Source: UBA1924 sp963976625 (GTDB lineage Bacteria > Planctomycetota > Phycisphaerae > Phycisphaerales > UBA1924). Taken from it: a stretch of 46,161 nt of DNA. The stretch lies in assembly GCA_963976625.1 (NCBI GenBank), contig CAXBLA010000023.1, positions 1 through 46,161 on the forward strand. Reading direction: 5' to 3'. This document shows, piece by piece, positions 24,562-35,652 of this stretch. The translations under genes and the position numbers were made by a program. Under the pieces are notes generated by a model. It saw only the letters and a list, made by a program, of their open reading frames with translations, ran no database searches and was not told the origin of the DNA. Each line of letters starts with the position of its first letter. Position 1 is the stretch's first letter.

Positions 24562-26646
24562 ATGGATGCACCCGATTCGAAGAAATCGCCCCATGGCTCG
24601 CGGGCCCTGCTGCTCTACGCGCTGATCGCGGGCGTGTTCTGCGCCATCATGCTCGCGCTCGGGGACGGATCTCAAATGATTGACCGAGCGATCGGGGCGG
24701 TCTTTGTCCTGCTCAACTCCGCGTGGCTCCCAGCAGTGTACCTGCTGGGTTCGCTGGGGCTCGGGCGGGGGTGCTGTTCGATTTGGAACTCAAAGCCCGC
24801 CGATCGATTGCCCACCCGCTGGATCATCGAGCTGGGCCTGGGGTTCACGCTCATGCTCTCGTGCTCGCACGCGCTCGGGGTGCTCGGCTGGCTCAACCCG
24901 GTCTCGGCATGGGCAGTCACCAGCTTCGGGATCGCCCTGCTGATCCCCGATCTGCTTTCTGGGGGCAAGTCCATCGACCGGGCACTCGGACGCCTCAGGC
25001 TCACGATCCCCGGCATCGCGTGCATGCTCGGGTGCACCGTTGCGGTGTTGGCCGCGACGAGCCTGCCGGGCACACTCTGGGATTCCGAGTTCGGCGGCTA
25101 CGACGCGCTGAGCTACCACCTCGAGCTCCCCCGCGAATGGCTCGAGGACGGACGCATCGCGACCTACCAGCACAATGTGTACTCATTCCTCCCCGGCTAC
25201 ATCGAAGCGTCCTACCTGCACATGGCCCACCTCGCCAACGCGCCCGCCCAGACCGACAGCGGCTTGTCGGGCTTGCTGAGCAACGACGCCCGCGCACTCA
25301 TGGCCAGCCAGCTGCTCTCGGCCATGCTGCTAGTCGTATCGGTGCTCGCGATCGGGCGGGTCGTCGATCGAGCGGCGGCGCTCTATCTGCATAGAGATGA
25401 TCAAAGCTTGTCGAGCATCGCCCGCGTGCTCATGGCGTGCACGCCGTGGTTTGTGGTGGTTGGATCGCTGGCGTATAACGAGCTGGGCGTGGTGTTACTG
25501 GCGATCGCTGCCTATGGCGTCGTCATCGAGCGCACCTATTCGATCAGCACGCGGAGCATCCTCGCGGGCCTAATCATCGGCGGCGCGTGCTGCTGCAAGC
25601 CCACGGCCATCTTCCTCCTCGCCCCGTCCGTCGGCGTGATCCTCCTGGCCACCATCCCCCCGCGAAAGTGGTACAAGCCCATCGCCCTGTGCACGATCTT
25701 CGGGCTCCTCACCATCGCCCCTTGGCTGGCCCGCAACCACATCGCGGCCGGGAACATGGTCTTCCCCCAGCTCCACGCCCTGCTCGGCGACGGGCACTGG
25801 ACGGATGCCCAGCACGCCCTCTACAGCGATGCCCATACCTTCGACGGCTCGCTGCTCGATCGGGCCTTGATGCTTGTGCTCCCCGATTCAACGGGCACGC
25901 ACCATGTCTCACAGTTCCGTGGGTGGACGAACCTGCAATGGGGCATGGTGCCGATCGTCGGGCTCGTTGGGCTCGGTCTGCTTCTCCTGCGAGTTCGGAC
26001 TCATCGGCTCGGGTTCGTGCTCGCCATCACATGCCTGCTGCCCATGCTCGGCTGGATTATGCTCACGCACCTGCAGTCTCGGTTCTTGATCCCGATCGCG
26101 CCGGTGCTCATCGGCGCGGGCGCACTGAGCATGACACACTTGAAATCGCGCATGACCCGGCGCGGGGTCACCCTTGGGGTCTCGGTGCTCTCGGTGTCGG
26201 CGCTGGTGTACATCACCGGCTCGCAGGTCGGCGGGAATCCATTGGTCATGCTCGCCCCCGGGCAAGAACCATGGACGGACGCGATCAACACCATCGCCGA
26301 GCCCCGAGAAACCGTGTACCTGCTCGGGGACGCGACACCGCTCTATCGTCGATCGCCGATGGTGTACAACACCGTGTATGACCACTGGCTGATCGAAGAC
26401 GCGATCGCCCAGAACCCAGATCAGCCCGAACAATGGACCGCCTGGCTGATCGATCAGGGCGTGGATGTGATCGTCGTCAGCTTCTCGGAGATCGATCGAT
26501 TCGCCCGCTCGGGCTGGCTGCCTGAATCTATTGATCCCGAAAGCTTCCGTGAGTGGATAGATACGCTCGGCGAGCCGATATATGTCTGGGTGCACCCCGA
26601 AACCAAGACCGCCAACAGCGCCGCCTTCCGAATCACCCATGACTGA
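24562..26646 (+). CDS. GT-C-fold membrane glycosyltransferase-like protein
   Basis: A 694-residue protein with about 12-13 membrane segments and a C-terminal soluble domain of ~130 residues. The first external loop has LWDSEFGGYDALSYHLELPREWLEDG, of which DALSYHLELPREW resembles the acidic catalytic loop of ArnT/PMT-type enzymes that use polyprenyl-phosphate sugars. A long loop has YQHNVYSFLPGYIEASYLHMAHLA. The C-terminal part has LLGDATPLYRRSPMVYNTVYDHW, typical of planctomycete family-39-like proteins. ATGs at 24553 and 24562 are both possible. The next gene, a flippase-like protein, overlaps its stop, which suggests a lipid-linked glycan pathway. Substrates are unknown. Confidence 0.78.
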   Translation: MDAPDSKKSPHGSRALLLYALIAGVFCAIMLALGDGSQMIDRAIGAVFVLLNSAWLPAVYLLGSLGLGRGCCSIWNSKPADRLPTRWIIELGLGFTLMLSCSHALGVLGWLNPVSAWAVTSFGIALLIPDLLSGGKSIDRALGRLRLTIPGIACMLGCTVAVLAATSLPGTLWDSEFGGYDALSYHLELPREWLEDGRIATYQHNVYSFLPGYIEASYLHMAHLANAPAQTDSGLSGLLSNDARALMASQLLSAMLLVVSVLAIGRVVDRAAALYLHRDDQSLSSIARVLMACTPWFVVVGSLAYNELGVVLLAIAAYGVVIERTYSISTRSILAGLIIGGACCCKPTAIFLLAPSVGVILLATIPPRKWYKPIALCTIFGLLTIAPWLARNHIAAGNMVFPQLHALLGDGHWTDAQHALYSDAHTFDGSLLDRALMLVLPDSTGTHHVSQFRGWTNLQWGMVPIVGLVGLGLLLLRVRTHRLGFVLAITCLLPMLGWIMLTHLQSRFLIPIAPVLIGAGALSMTHLKSRMTRRGVTLGVSVLSVSALVYITGSQVGGNPLVMLAPGQEPWTDAINTIAEPRETVYLLGDATPLYRRSPMVYNTVYDHWLIEDAIAQNPDQPEQWTAWLIDQGVDVIVVSFSEIDRFARSGWLPESIDPESFREWIDTLGEPIYVWVHPETKTANSAAFRITHD

Positions 26647-27691
26647 CCAACATCAACCACAAATCGAGGCCCCTGAAAGCGTTTCAAAGAAGAAGCGCCA
26701 TCCGCTGATGGCCATCGCGCAGATCATCGGGTTCCTCGGCTCGATCGGTGCGCTCGGGTGGGCCATGAGCGTGGCGCTCAAGGAAGAGAACCGCGAGCAG
26801 CTCACCAAGCTCTCCAACGCCACGCCGACAGAACTCATCATGCTCATGGGGCTCGCGACCGTCTCCGTCGCGTTCAACGGCTTGCTCTTCTGGGCGGTCA
26901 TCCGCCCGGTGCACACACTCCGCCCGACCGATGTCATCGCAACCAACGCGATCTCGACGCTCTTGGCGTATCTCCCATTCAAGCTCTCGATCGTGTCACG
27001 CTTCGTGATTCATAATCGACGCGACAAGATCCCGGTGCTGACGATCGGGGCGTGGATCGTGGCCGTCACGATGTTGATGGCCGCGGTGTTCGGGCCCATC
27101 ACCCTCGCGAGCCTGTGGCAACGCGAGATCAACCCGACCTGGTGGATCGTCACCTCAATCGGGATCGTGCTGTGCACCATTGGCGGCTCGTTGATCGCCA
27201 AGCGGTTCGCCGGCGATGTTGGCGCACAAAGACTCTCCAAGATTCTTGGCTCCCGGTTCACCGGGCACGATGCCTTCGAGAAGATCCACAGCGGGTTCGC
27301 GATGGCCGGCGATCTGCGGGCGGCGTGCATCGGCAACCTCTTCCGGGTGCTCGATGTGCTCTCCTTTGCGATGCGTTTCTATGTCGCAGCCATCGTGCTC
27401 GACCTGCCGATCTCAGGATCAGACTCCTTACTCTTGGGCGCGACCTACTTCCTGATCGGGATGGCGTCGCCCTTCGGGATGCTGGGCACCCGCGAGGCCG
27501 GAACGATCGCCATCGCCTCGGCCGTCGGGATCTCCGCCGATGCGATCGCCAGCGATCCAAACGGAGCCGCCCCCATCGCCATCGCGGTGCTCTTTGTCAC
27601 CGCGATCGAATCGGTCGTCAACCTCGCCTGCGCCGCCTTCGGCGTCGCGTGGCTCCGATTCCGCCCCGCGCTCGAGCAGCCCGCGCCCTGA
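26639..27691 (+). CDS. YbhN/UPF0104-family (LPG synthase transmembrane-type) protein
   Basis: A 350-residue membrane protein with about eight helices, matching the flippase-like domain of lysylphosphatidylglycerol synthase/YbhN proteins. Recognisable features are ISTLLAYLPFKLSIVSRF in the first half and GMASPFGMLGTREAGTIAIAS near the end, the latter resembling the family GxREA segment. Its ATG overlaps the stop of the preceding glycosyltransferase gene (8 bases shared). Family knowledge: such proteins move or modify membrane lipids or lipid-linked sugars. There is no synthetase domain, so no aminoacyl transfer is expected. Confidence 0.78.
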   Translation: MTDQHQPQIEAPESVSKKKRHPLMAIAQIIGFLGSIGALGWAMSVALKEENREQLTKLSNATPTELIMLMGLATVSVAFNGLLFWAVIRPVHTLRPTDVIATNAISTLLAYLPFKLSIVSRFVIHNRRDKIPVLTIGAWIVAVTMLMAAVFGPITLASLWQREINPTWWIVTSIGIVLCTIGGSLIAKRFAGDVGAQRLSKILGSRFTGHDAFEKIHSGFAMAGDLRAACIGNLFRVLDVLSFAMRFYVAAIVLDLPISGSDSLLLGATYFLIGMASPFGMLGTREAGTIAIASAVGISADAIASDPNGAAPIAIAVLFVTAIESVVNLACAAFGVAWLRFRPALEQPAP

Positions 27692-27714
27692 TCGGGTGCG
27701 TATCATCTTCGACT

Positions 27715-29409
27715 ATGAAGATCGCCCTGGCTCAGCTCAACCCAACCGTCGGCGACCTGCCCGCCAACCAACAACGCATCATCGACGCGATCGAATCCGC
27801 TCGCAAACAGCACGCCGATGTCGTCGTGTTCTCCGAGCTCGCCATCTGCGGCTACCCCCCCCGCGACCTGCTGCTCGTCGAGGGTTTCGTCGATCAGTGC
27901 GCCGCGATGGTCAAATCCATCGGCGAATCACACACCAAAGACATCACCATGATCCTCGGCACCCCCCTGCCCGTCGAAACCGAGGAAGGCATCGCCAACG
28001 CGCTGGTGGTATACCGAGACAACGAGTACATCACCTATTACGACAAGCGTCTGCTCCCCACTTACGATGTGTTCGACGAGGACCGGTATTTTTACGCGGG
28101 CAACCAGCCCTGCGTGATCGAGATCGCCGGCACCAAGGTCGGGCTCGCAATCTGCGAAGACCTCTGGCAGGGCGGCGACGCGGGCTTCGCGGATCGCTAC
28201 GCCCAAGGCATCGACCCCGTCGCAGAACTCATCGATGCGGGCGCCCGGCTCATCATCGCGCCCTCCGCCTCTCCCTTCACGCTCGGCAAGCCCAACAAGC
28301 ACCGCGATATCCTCGCCCACCACGCCAAGAAGCACGGCGTGCCCGTGGTCTCGGTGAACCAAGTCGGCGCGAACGATGACCTGATCTTCTCGGGGCTCTC
28401 GGCCGTCGTTGATTCACAAGGACAGATCGCCGCGGAGAGCAAGCGATTCCAAGAGGACCTGATGGTAGTTGATACGGATCAGCTTGATGCTGACTCCCGA
28501 CCCAACTCCGACACAGTCGACGACGAGCGACTCATCATCGAAGCGCTGACCCTTGGCGTGCACGACTATGTCACCAAGTGCGGGTTCTCGAAAGTCTGCC
28601 TCGGGCTCAGCGGCGGGATCGATTCCGCGATCGTCGCCGCCCTGGGCGTGCGTGCGCTGGGCAAGGACAATGTCCTCGGTGCGTCAATGCCCGGGCGATT
28701 CTCGAGCGAAGGCTCCAAAACCGACGCGTTCGAGCTCGCCAAGAACATGGGCATGAACTGCATCACCATGCCGATCGAGACTGGTTTTCTCGGTGTTTCC
28801 GAGTCGATCAACCCTGCCTTTGAGCAGATCGGGCAGTCGACGCTGGGCGAGTCCTTGCCCGATCTGACACAAGAAAATCTCCAGTCTCGCATCCGCGGCA
28901 CCATGATGATGGCGCTGTCGAACCGCACGGGGGCACTCGTGCTCACGACGGGGAACAAGTCTGAGATCGCCGTGGGCTACTGCACGCTCTACGGCGACAT
29001 GAACGGCGGGCTCGCCGTCATCGCCGACATCCCCAAGACCATGGTCTTCCGCGTCTGCCGATACATGAACGAGCACTTTGCATCACTGGGCTACGACGCG
29101 CCCCCGATCCCGATCAGCACGATCGAAAAACCACCGAGCGCCGAGCTCGCGCCCGATCAGCTCGATTCGGATTCCCTGCCGGACTACGAAGTGCTCGACG
29201 AGATCGTGCACCGACACATTGAGCGCCACCAGAACGCTTCGCAGATTATCGACGAGACCAAACTCGACGCGGACACCGTGCGTCGAATCTGCACGCTCAT
29301 CGATCGCAATGAGTACAAACGCCAGCAGATGGCCGTCGGGCTCAAAGTCACTACCAAAGCCTTCGGCCCCGGTCGGCGCATGCCCATCGCTCATCGCTGG
29401 AAAAGATGA
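27715..29409 (+). CDS. nadE: Glutamine-dependent NAD+ synthetase
   Basis: The enzyme converts deamido-NAD to NAD with ATP and ammonia drawn from glutamine. At 564 residues it has both domains. The N-terminal nitrilase-like glutaminase has FSELAICGYPPRDLL, YDKRLLPTYDVFDEDRYF (catalytic Lys) and GLAICEDLW (catalytic Cys). The C-terminal synthetase has the P-loop-like KVCLGLSGGIDSAIVAALG, GTMMMALSNRTG, TGNKSEIAVGYCTLYGDM and PPSAELAPDQLDSDSLPDY. The start is fixed by the family N-terminus KIALAQLNPTVGD. It is 23 bp downstream of the flippase gene. All key residues are present. Confidence 0.97.
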   Translation: MKIALAQLNPTVGDLPANQQRIIDAIESARKQHADVVVFSELAICGYPPRDLLLVEGFVDQCAAMVKSIGESHTKDITMILGTPLPVETEEGIANALVVYRDNEYITYYDKRLLPTYDVFDEDRYFYAGNQPCVIEIAGTKVGLAICEDLWQGGDAGFADRYAQGIDPVAELIDAGARLIIAPSASPFTLGKPNKHRDILAHHAKKHGVPVVSVNQVGANDDLIFSGLSAVVDSQGQIAAESKRFQEDLMVVDTDQLDADSRPNSDTVDDERLIIEALTLGVHDYVTKCGFSKVCLGLSGGIDSAIVAALGVRALGKDNVLGASMPGRFSSEGSKTDAFELAKNMGMNCITMPIETGFLGVSESINPAFEQIGQSTLGESLPDLTQENLQSRIRGTMMMALSNRTGALVLTTGNKSEIAVGYCTLYGDMNGGLAVIADIPKTMVFRVCRYMNEHFASLGYDAPPIPISTIEKPPSAELAPDQLDSDSLPDYEVLDEIVHRHIERHQNASQIIDETKLDADTVRRICTLIDRNEYKRQQMAVGLKVTTKAFGPGRRMPIAHRWKR

Positions 29410-29480
29410 TTTTCTGATTGCATGTCGGGCCCATCACTGGTAGGGTGCTCCCTCACCAAACCCCTCCAGTGGAACACCCA

Positions 29481-30263
29481 ATGAACACACAAATCAAAGC
29501 TCTTTCCTGCCTCGCGATGGGCATCCTCTGCACCAACAGTCTCGCTGATATCGAGATCGAGGGCACCGCCCTCGCTCTCGCTTCGACCAGCGGTGAAGAA
29601 GACCGCAACACCATCGATCTCTCATCCGCCGGCACATCAGCGGGCTCGGTCGGCTCGGTCTTTGGTGAGGCCAGCTCATCGGTGACGGTCGAGCTCGAAT
29701 CGACAAGTACGCAAACCACCATCAGCGTAGACTACGCGCTCGATACGGGAACCATCCTCGTTGGCAGCGGCTCAACAGACGGGCAGTTCGAGTTCACCGT
29801 CCCCGACGACACCGAGTTCTCAATCACCGGCTACCTCGAAACCATCACCACGATTCCGTCCACCGGCGGGGTCGTGCAGATCCGCAACCAGGCCAACGGC
29901 GCGATGCGCTACCAAGCAACCCCGAACTTCACGCTCCCCAACCGCCCGACCGACTTTGACGCGATCCCGTCATCGGGTCTGCTGCGTGCGGGGACCTACG
30001 AACTCTCTTGGGTTCATATCACAAACTATAACTTTGTGACCGCCCCTTCCATCGGCACGGGCAGCTTTACCCTCACGCTCAGCATCCCGGGCTGCAACCC
30101 GGCAGACTTCACAAGCGACGGCGTGCTCGATTTCTTCGATGTATCGGCATTCCTCGACGCGTTCGCAAGCATGGACCCGTCGGCCGACCTCACCGATGAC
30201 GGCGTGTTCGACTTCTTCGATGTCTCCGACTTCCTCGACGCGTTCTCGACCGGCTGCCCCTAA
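29481..30263 (+). CDS. Secreted protein with tandem dockerin-like (GC-type) tail
   Basis: A 260-residue protein with a signal peptide (LSCLAMGILCTNSLA) then a beta-rich, Ser/Thr-rich domain of about 170 residues. The last ~60 residues begin with CNPADFTSDGVLDFFDVS and hold two EF-like repeats (DGVLDFFDVSAFLDAF and DGVFDFFDVSDFLDAF) closed by a second Cys (STGCP). This matches the 'GC-type' dockerin-like anchors seen in many Phycisphaerae secreted proteins. Dockerins bind Ca2+ and, in cellulosomes, cohesins; no cohesin is in this window. Its stop overlaps the stop of the convergent zinc-ribbon gene. Confidence 0.87.
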   Translation: MNTQIKALSCLAMGILCTNSLADIEIEGTALALASTSGEEDRNTIDLSSAGTSAGSVGSVFGEASSSVTVELESTSTQTTISVDYALDTGTILVGSGSTDGQFEFTVPDDTEFSITGYLETITTIPSTGGVVQIRNQANGAMRYQATPNFTLPNRPTDFDAIPSSGLLRAGTYELSWVHITNYNFVTAPSIGTGSFTLTLSIPGCNPADFTSDGVLDFFDVSAFLDAFASMDPSADLTDDGVFDFFDVSDFLDAFSTGCP

Positions 30264-31123
30264 GCCGGATCGGGGGCTTCATGCCCGACAAACGATTTGT
30301 CTTTCTGCCCCCATCGGTCATCGGTGGGGATGAGCTGGCCACACTCTGGGCAGGTATCGGATTCGAGCTCATAGAGCAGATACCCGCACTTGCAGCGGGG
30401 TTCTTCGATCTCAACGAGCACCTTGAGTCGGCAAGATCCACAACGGGTCTCGCGGTTGGACTTGGCTTCTATACCAGACTGGCACCGCGGGCAGGTCATC
30501 GAAACCACAATCGAGGACTCAAGCAGCCCCGGCTCATCATCGCCGGGCTTGGGCCCAAAGATCACAAGCGCACCCGTCGCAATGGTCGAACCGGCACAGA
30601 CAATCACGCTGATCCCCAGCAGACGCACGATCAACTCGATGAGATTTGAGCTGCTAAAAATGACATCATCAAACATCAGCAGGCTCACGACACCCGCGCC
30701 GGTCGTTATGCCTGTGATGATCGCTGTGCGCTTTGCGATCCGTGTAATCTGATTCGATGCGACGAGCGGACAGATGAGCAACCGATGGAGCAATACGAAA
30801 GAAACCACTAATCCACCGAATGAAATGCGGAAAAGCAGATCTTCTGTATCATAACTGATGAATGGTTCGAGCCAGATAGTCAGCAGATACCCGAACATCG
30901 ATGCGATCATGAATCCAGAACAAACCCGGTATGTCATCCGCATTTTTCGTGCGCTCGCCACGACCACGAGTCCGCCCAATGCGTACAGGCCGATGATGAG
31001 TATTGAAAAGAGCACCCGATCATCGATCAGGTTGTTGGGCATGATCACGGCCGCGATGCCGGTGAGCATGGACACGCCCACCATCGCCAGAAGCACCCAG
31101 AGCGCCACCTGTTTCTTCGCCAT
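30260..31123 (-). CDS. Membrane protein with C-terminal double zinc ribbon
   Basis: A 287-residue protein. Seven or so membrane segments occupy residues 5-195. A cytosolic C-terminal region carries MTCPRCQSGIEA, RCGSCRLKVLVEIEE, then PRCKCGYLLYELESD followed by TCPECGQLIP: four CxxC pairs, enough for two zinc ribbons. The second ribbon resembles the CxxCGY...CPECG ribbons of the two genes at 10386-12428, but at the other end of the protein. AAGGGG precedes the ATG. The stop overlaps the stop of the convergent dockerin gene by four bases. Function is unknown. Confidence 0.85.
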   Translation of the reverse strand: MAKKQVALWVLLAMVGVSMLTGIAAVIMPNNLIDDRVLFSILIIGLYALGGLVVVASARKMRMTYRVCSGFMIASMFGYLLTIWLEPFISYDTEDLLFRISFGGLVVSFVLLHRLLICPLVASNQITRIAKRTAIITGITTGAGVVSLLMFDDVIFSSSNLIELIVRLLGISVIVCAGSTIATGALVIFGPKPGDDEPGLLESSIVVSMTCPRCQSGIEAKSNRETRCGSCRLKVLVEIEEPRCKCGYLLYELESDTCPECGQLIPTDDRWGQKDKSFVGHEAPDPA

Positions 31124-31177
31124 CGCCGCCCCTTCTGAACATGTCCTTGAATCTACGCAATCAAACCGCGGCTATGC

Positions 31178-31891
31178 TCAGCTGCTGCCCGCACGCATCC
31201 GGTCGATCCCCTTTGGATACGGATAGCTCGGGAAGACCCCGACATCGGCGCACTGCCACATCGCTGGCGACGGATAAACATCGCCCCGGAATCCTGAGTT
31301 GTGCATCGTTTGGAGCACGGTCTCGAAGCTCGGCTCGCTCAGATCCTGATCGTCCTTGACGAGCTTGTTCGAGATCGCCCCCAAGAACGAGACGCTGCAC
31401 ACCGGTCGGCGGTCGGCCCGCCCCTGGAGCATCTTGTTGATCGTGCGGAAACCACGCGAGAGATCGCCGGTCGTAAAGAACTCACGCCCGTGCGGACGAA
31501 GCAACGCCAGCACAAGCACGGAATCGAGATCATACTTGAGGATGTAGGGCTCGCGATCATGAGCCGCATGAATCTGGACGGATTCCTGGAACATCTTCGC
31601 GTAGCTCGTCACCGCGCCCGGCGACCACTGCGAGGTGTTCATCAGCGAGACCATCTGGGCGATGACGCCGTGGGAGTTGTCGATGTCGTTCACCCCACAG
31701 ATGACGGCCCGGTATCGACCGTCGAGCACATCGGCGAGTAGGTCTTGGCCCCACATCACCCGGAGTCGCGAGCCCGCCTGGGGCGCCCCATGATCCGACG
31801 GGAGCAGCGACACCCGATCCGGGAAGTTCTCCGGAGAGAGTAGATCATCGGCCCCACCGTTATACAACGATACATTCGTGCTTGTAGACAT
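31178..31891 (-). CDS. Orphan conserved-looking soluble protein, function unknown
   Basis: A 237-residue protein with a good ribosome site (AAGGAG, six bases before ATG). No signal peptide or membrane segment is visible, so it is probably cytosolic. Regions that look structured include GRYRAVICGVNDIDNSHGVI, VTSYAKMFQESVQIHAAHD, LDSVLVLALLRPHGREFF and VCSVSFLGAISNKLV. The C-terminus is aromatic and proline-rich. Alternating strands suggest an alpha/beta fold. No motif matches a family I know. It lies between the zinc-ribbon gene and the rRNA terminator, both minus strand, and should have its own promoter. Confidence 0.8.
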   Translation of the reverse strand: MSTSTNVSLYNGGADDLLSPENFPDRVSLLPSDHGAPQAGSRLRVMWGQDLLADVLDGRYRAVICGVNDIDNSHGVIAQMVSLMNTSQWSPGAVTSYAKMFQESVQIHAAHDREPYILKYDLDSVLVLALLRPHGREFFTTGDLSRGFRTINKMLQGRADRRPVCSVSFLGAISNKLVKDDQDLSEPSFETVLQTMHNSGFRGDVYPSPAMWQCADVGVFPSYPYPKGIDRMRAGSS

Positions 31892-31974
31892 CGCGTGCTC
31901 CTTCTCGAGAGTGTATTCACCTTGAGTATCGGCTGTTTGATTCTACCAGAGTCAAAACCCGAAAGGATCAAAAC

Positions 31975-32010
31975 GAAAAAGAACCCCTCAAGCATTACCT
32001 TGAGGGGTTC
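31975..32010 (-). terminator. Rho-independent terminator of the 23S-5S rRNA unit
   Basis: A perfect 12-bp stem (GAACCCCTCAAG / CTTGAGGGGTTC) with a six-base loop, read on the minus strand, is followed by TTTTTCGTTTT. It starts five bases after the 5S end. Confidence 0.93.
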
Positions 32011-32014
32011 AAAA

Positions 32015-32121
32015 GTTGGCGATAACCTACTTTCCCGCTGAGCAGTATCATCGGCATGTTGGGCTTAACTACTGTGTTCGAGATGGGAACAGGTGTGACC
32101 CCAACATTATGGTCACCAACA
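32015..32121 (-). rRNA. 5S ribosomal RNA
   Basis: The minus strand from about 32121 down to 32015 reads GTTGGTGACCATAATGTTGG..., then CACACCTGTTCCCATCTCGAAC (of which CCTGTTCCCATCTCGAAC is the universal 5S loop) and AAGTAGGTTATCGCCAAC. The ends pair with each other (GTTGGTGA/CGCCAAC region) as the 5S closing helix should. The length, ~107 nt, is a little short of 115-120, so either end may be off by a few bases. It follows the 23S by 229 bp with no tRNA between. Confidence 0.95.
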
Positions 32122-32350
32122 ATCACGGACAAACCGATTTCTCGACTTGTCATGACTGACAAAGATTTCGACGAGCGGAAGCCACTGGGTAAACCCAGCA
32201 GCTGCGACAAATATACTTGATTACTTAGAATCTCTTACTTTAAAATCTCAACACACGTTGAAATGGTTCCGAGATCATTCGACTTGTTTCGATCAGTTGA
32301 GGTTCAGCTGCATAAGCAGCCTACTCAATCAAATCGGCACTTGGTCGGAA

Positions 32351-35100
<2,750 letters not shown>

Positions 35101-35585
35101 AATCCGACCTGATGCCGATCAACTACATTCGTAGCCAATCAACGCCAACCCGAATATCTCTTTACGACCTCCCTTACCTGCCGGCAAGGTCTATCGACTT
35201 GCTCCATTTGCACCGTGAAGGAAAACAAACTTCTGCAAGCACCATTTCAGACGCATTTTGAGAATTTCTCAGTTAGTATATTTGCCGAACTCAGCCTTGA
35301 TGCACACCATAAATGGCGTGACCCGCGTCTCCTTTGAAACACGGCAATCTGAGTTCCGCTCGTCGTAATCTACTTGTCAAAGATGCTGAAACCGACTAGA
35401 TCAACCAGCCGAATCTCGTTTGCCCCATTTAAGTGGCGGGGAGATGATAGGCAACAGAAACTCATCGTCAAATTGCTTGGGCAACAATTCAGCTCCTTAT
35501 CTCACAATTCTTTACAACGATTCAGCGTGGTCGGCAGATCTCTCCACCCCCCTGCGCAAACACTGACATACAACCGCATTCTTTG
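35101..35585 (-). promoter_or_regulatory. Leader and promoter region of the 23S-5S unit
   Basis: About 485 bp between the 23S 5' end and the upstream terminator contain no 16S, tRNA or credible coding frame. The region must hold the rRNA promoter and leader. On the minus strand I see a TTGACA (near 35375-35380), but no good -10 box at standard spacing; a TATACT (near 35281) lies closer to the 23S without a clear -35. A specific promoter cannot be assigned by eye. Confidence 0.5.
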
Positions 35586-35622
35586 CACGAAAAAGCCCCA
35601 TGACCAAGCGGGCATGGGGCTC
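35586..35622 (-). terminator. Rho-independent terminator after the pilus-type cluster
   Basis: On the minus strand, GAGCCCCATG / CATGGGGCT forms a strong stem with a ten-base loop, followed by TTTTTCG. It ends the three-gene cluster 35653-41009 and separates it from the rRNA promoter. Confidence 0.93.
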
Positions 35623-35652
35623 AAACAATCTTTGCGTACTCTTCAAACTTCC

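Noticed and set aside
35375..35380. TTGACA as the -35 box of an rRNA promoter
   Set aside because: No reasonable -10 box lies at 16-18 bases on the minus strand, so I did not call a specific promoter.
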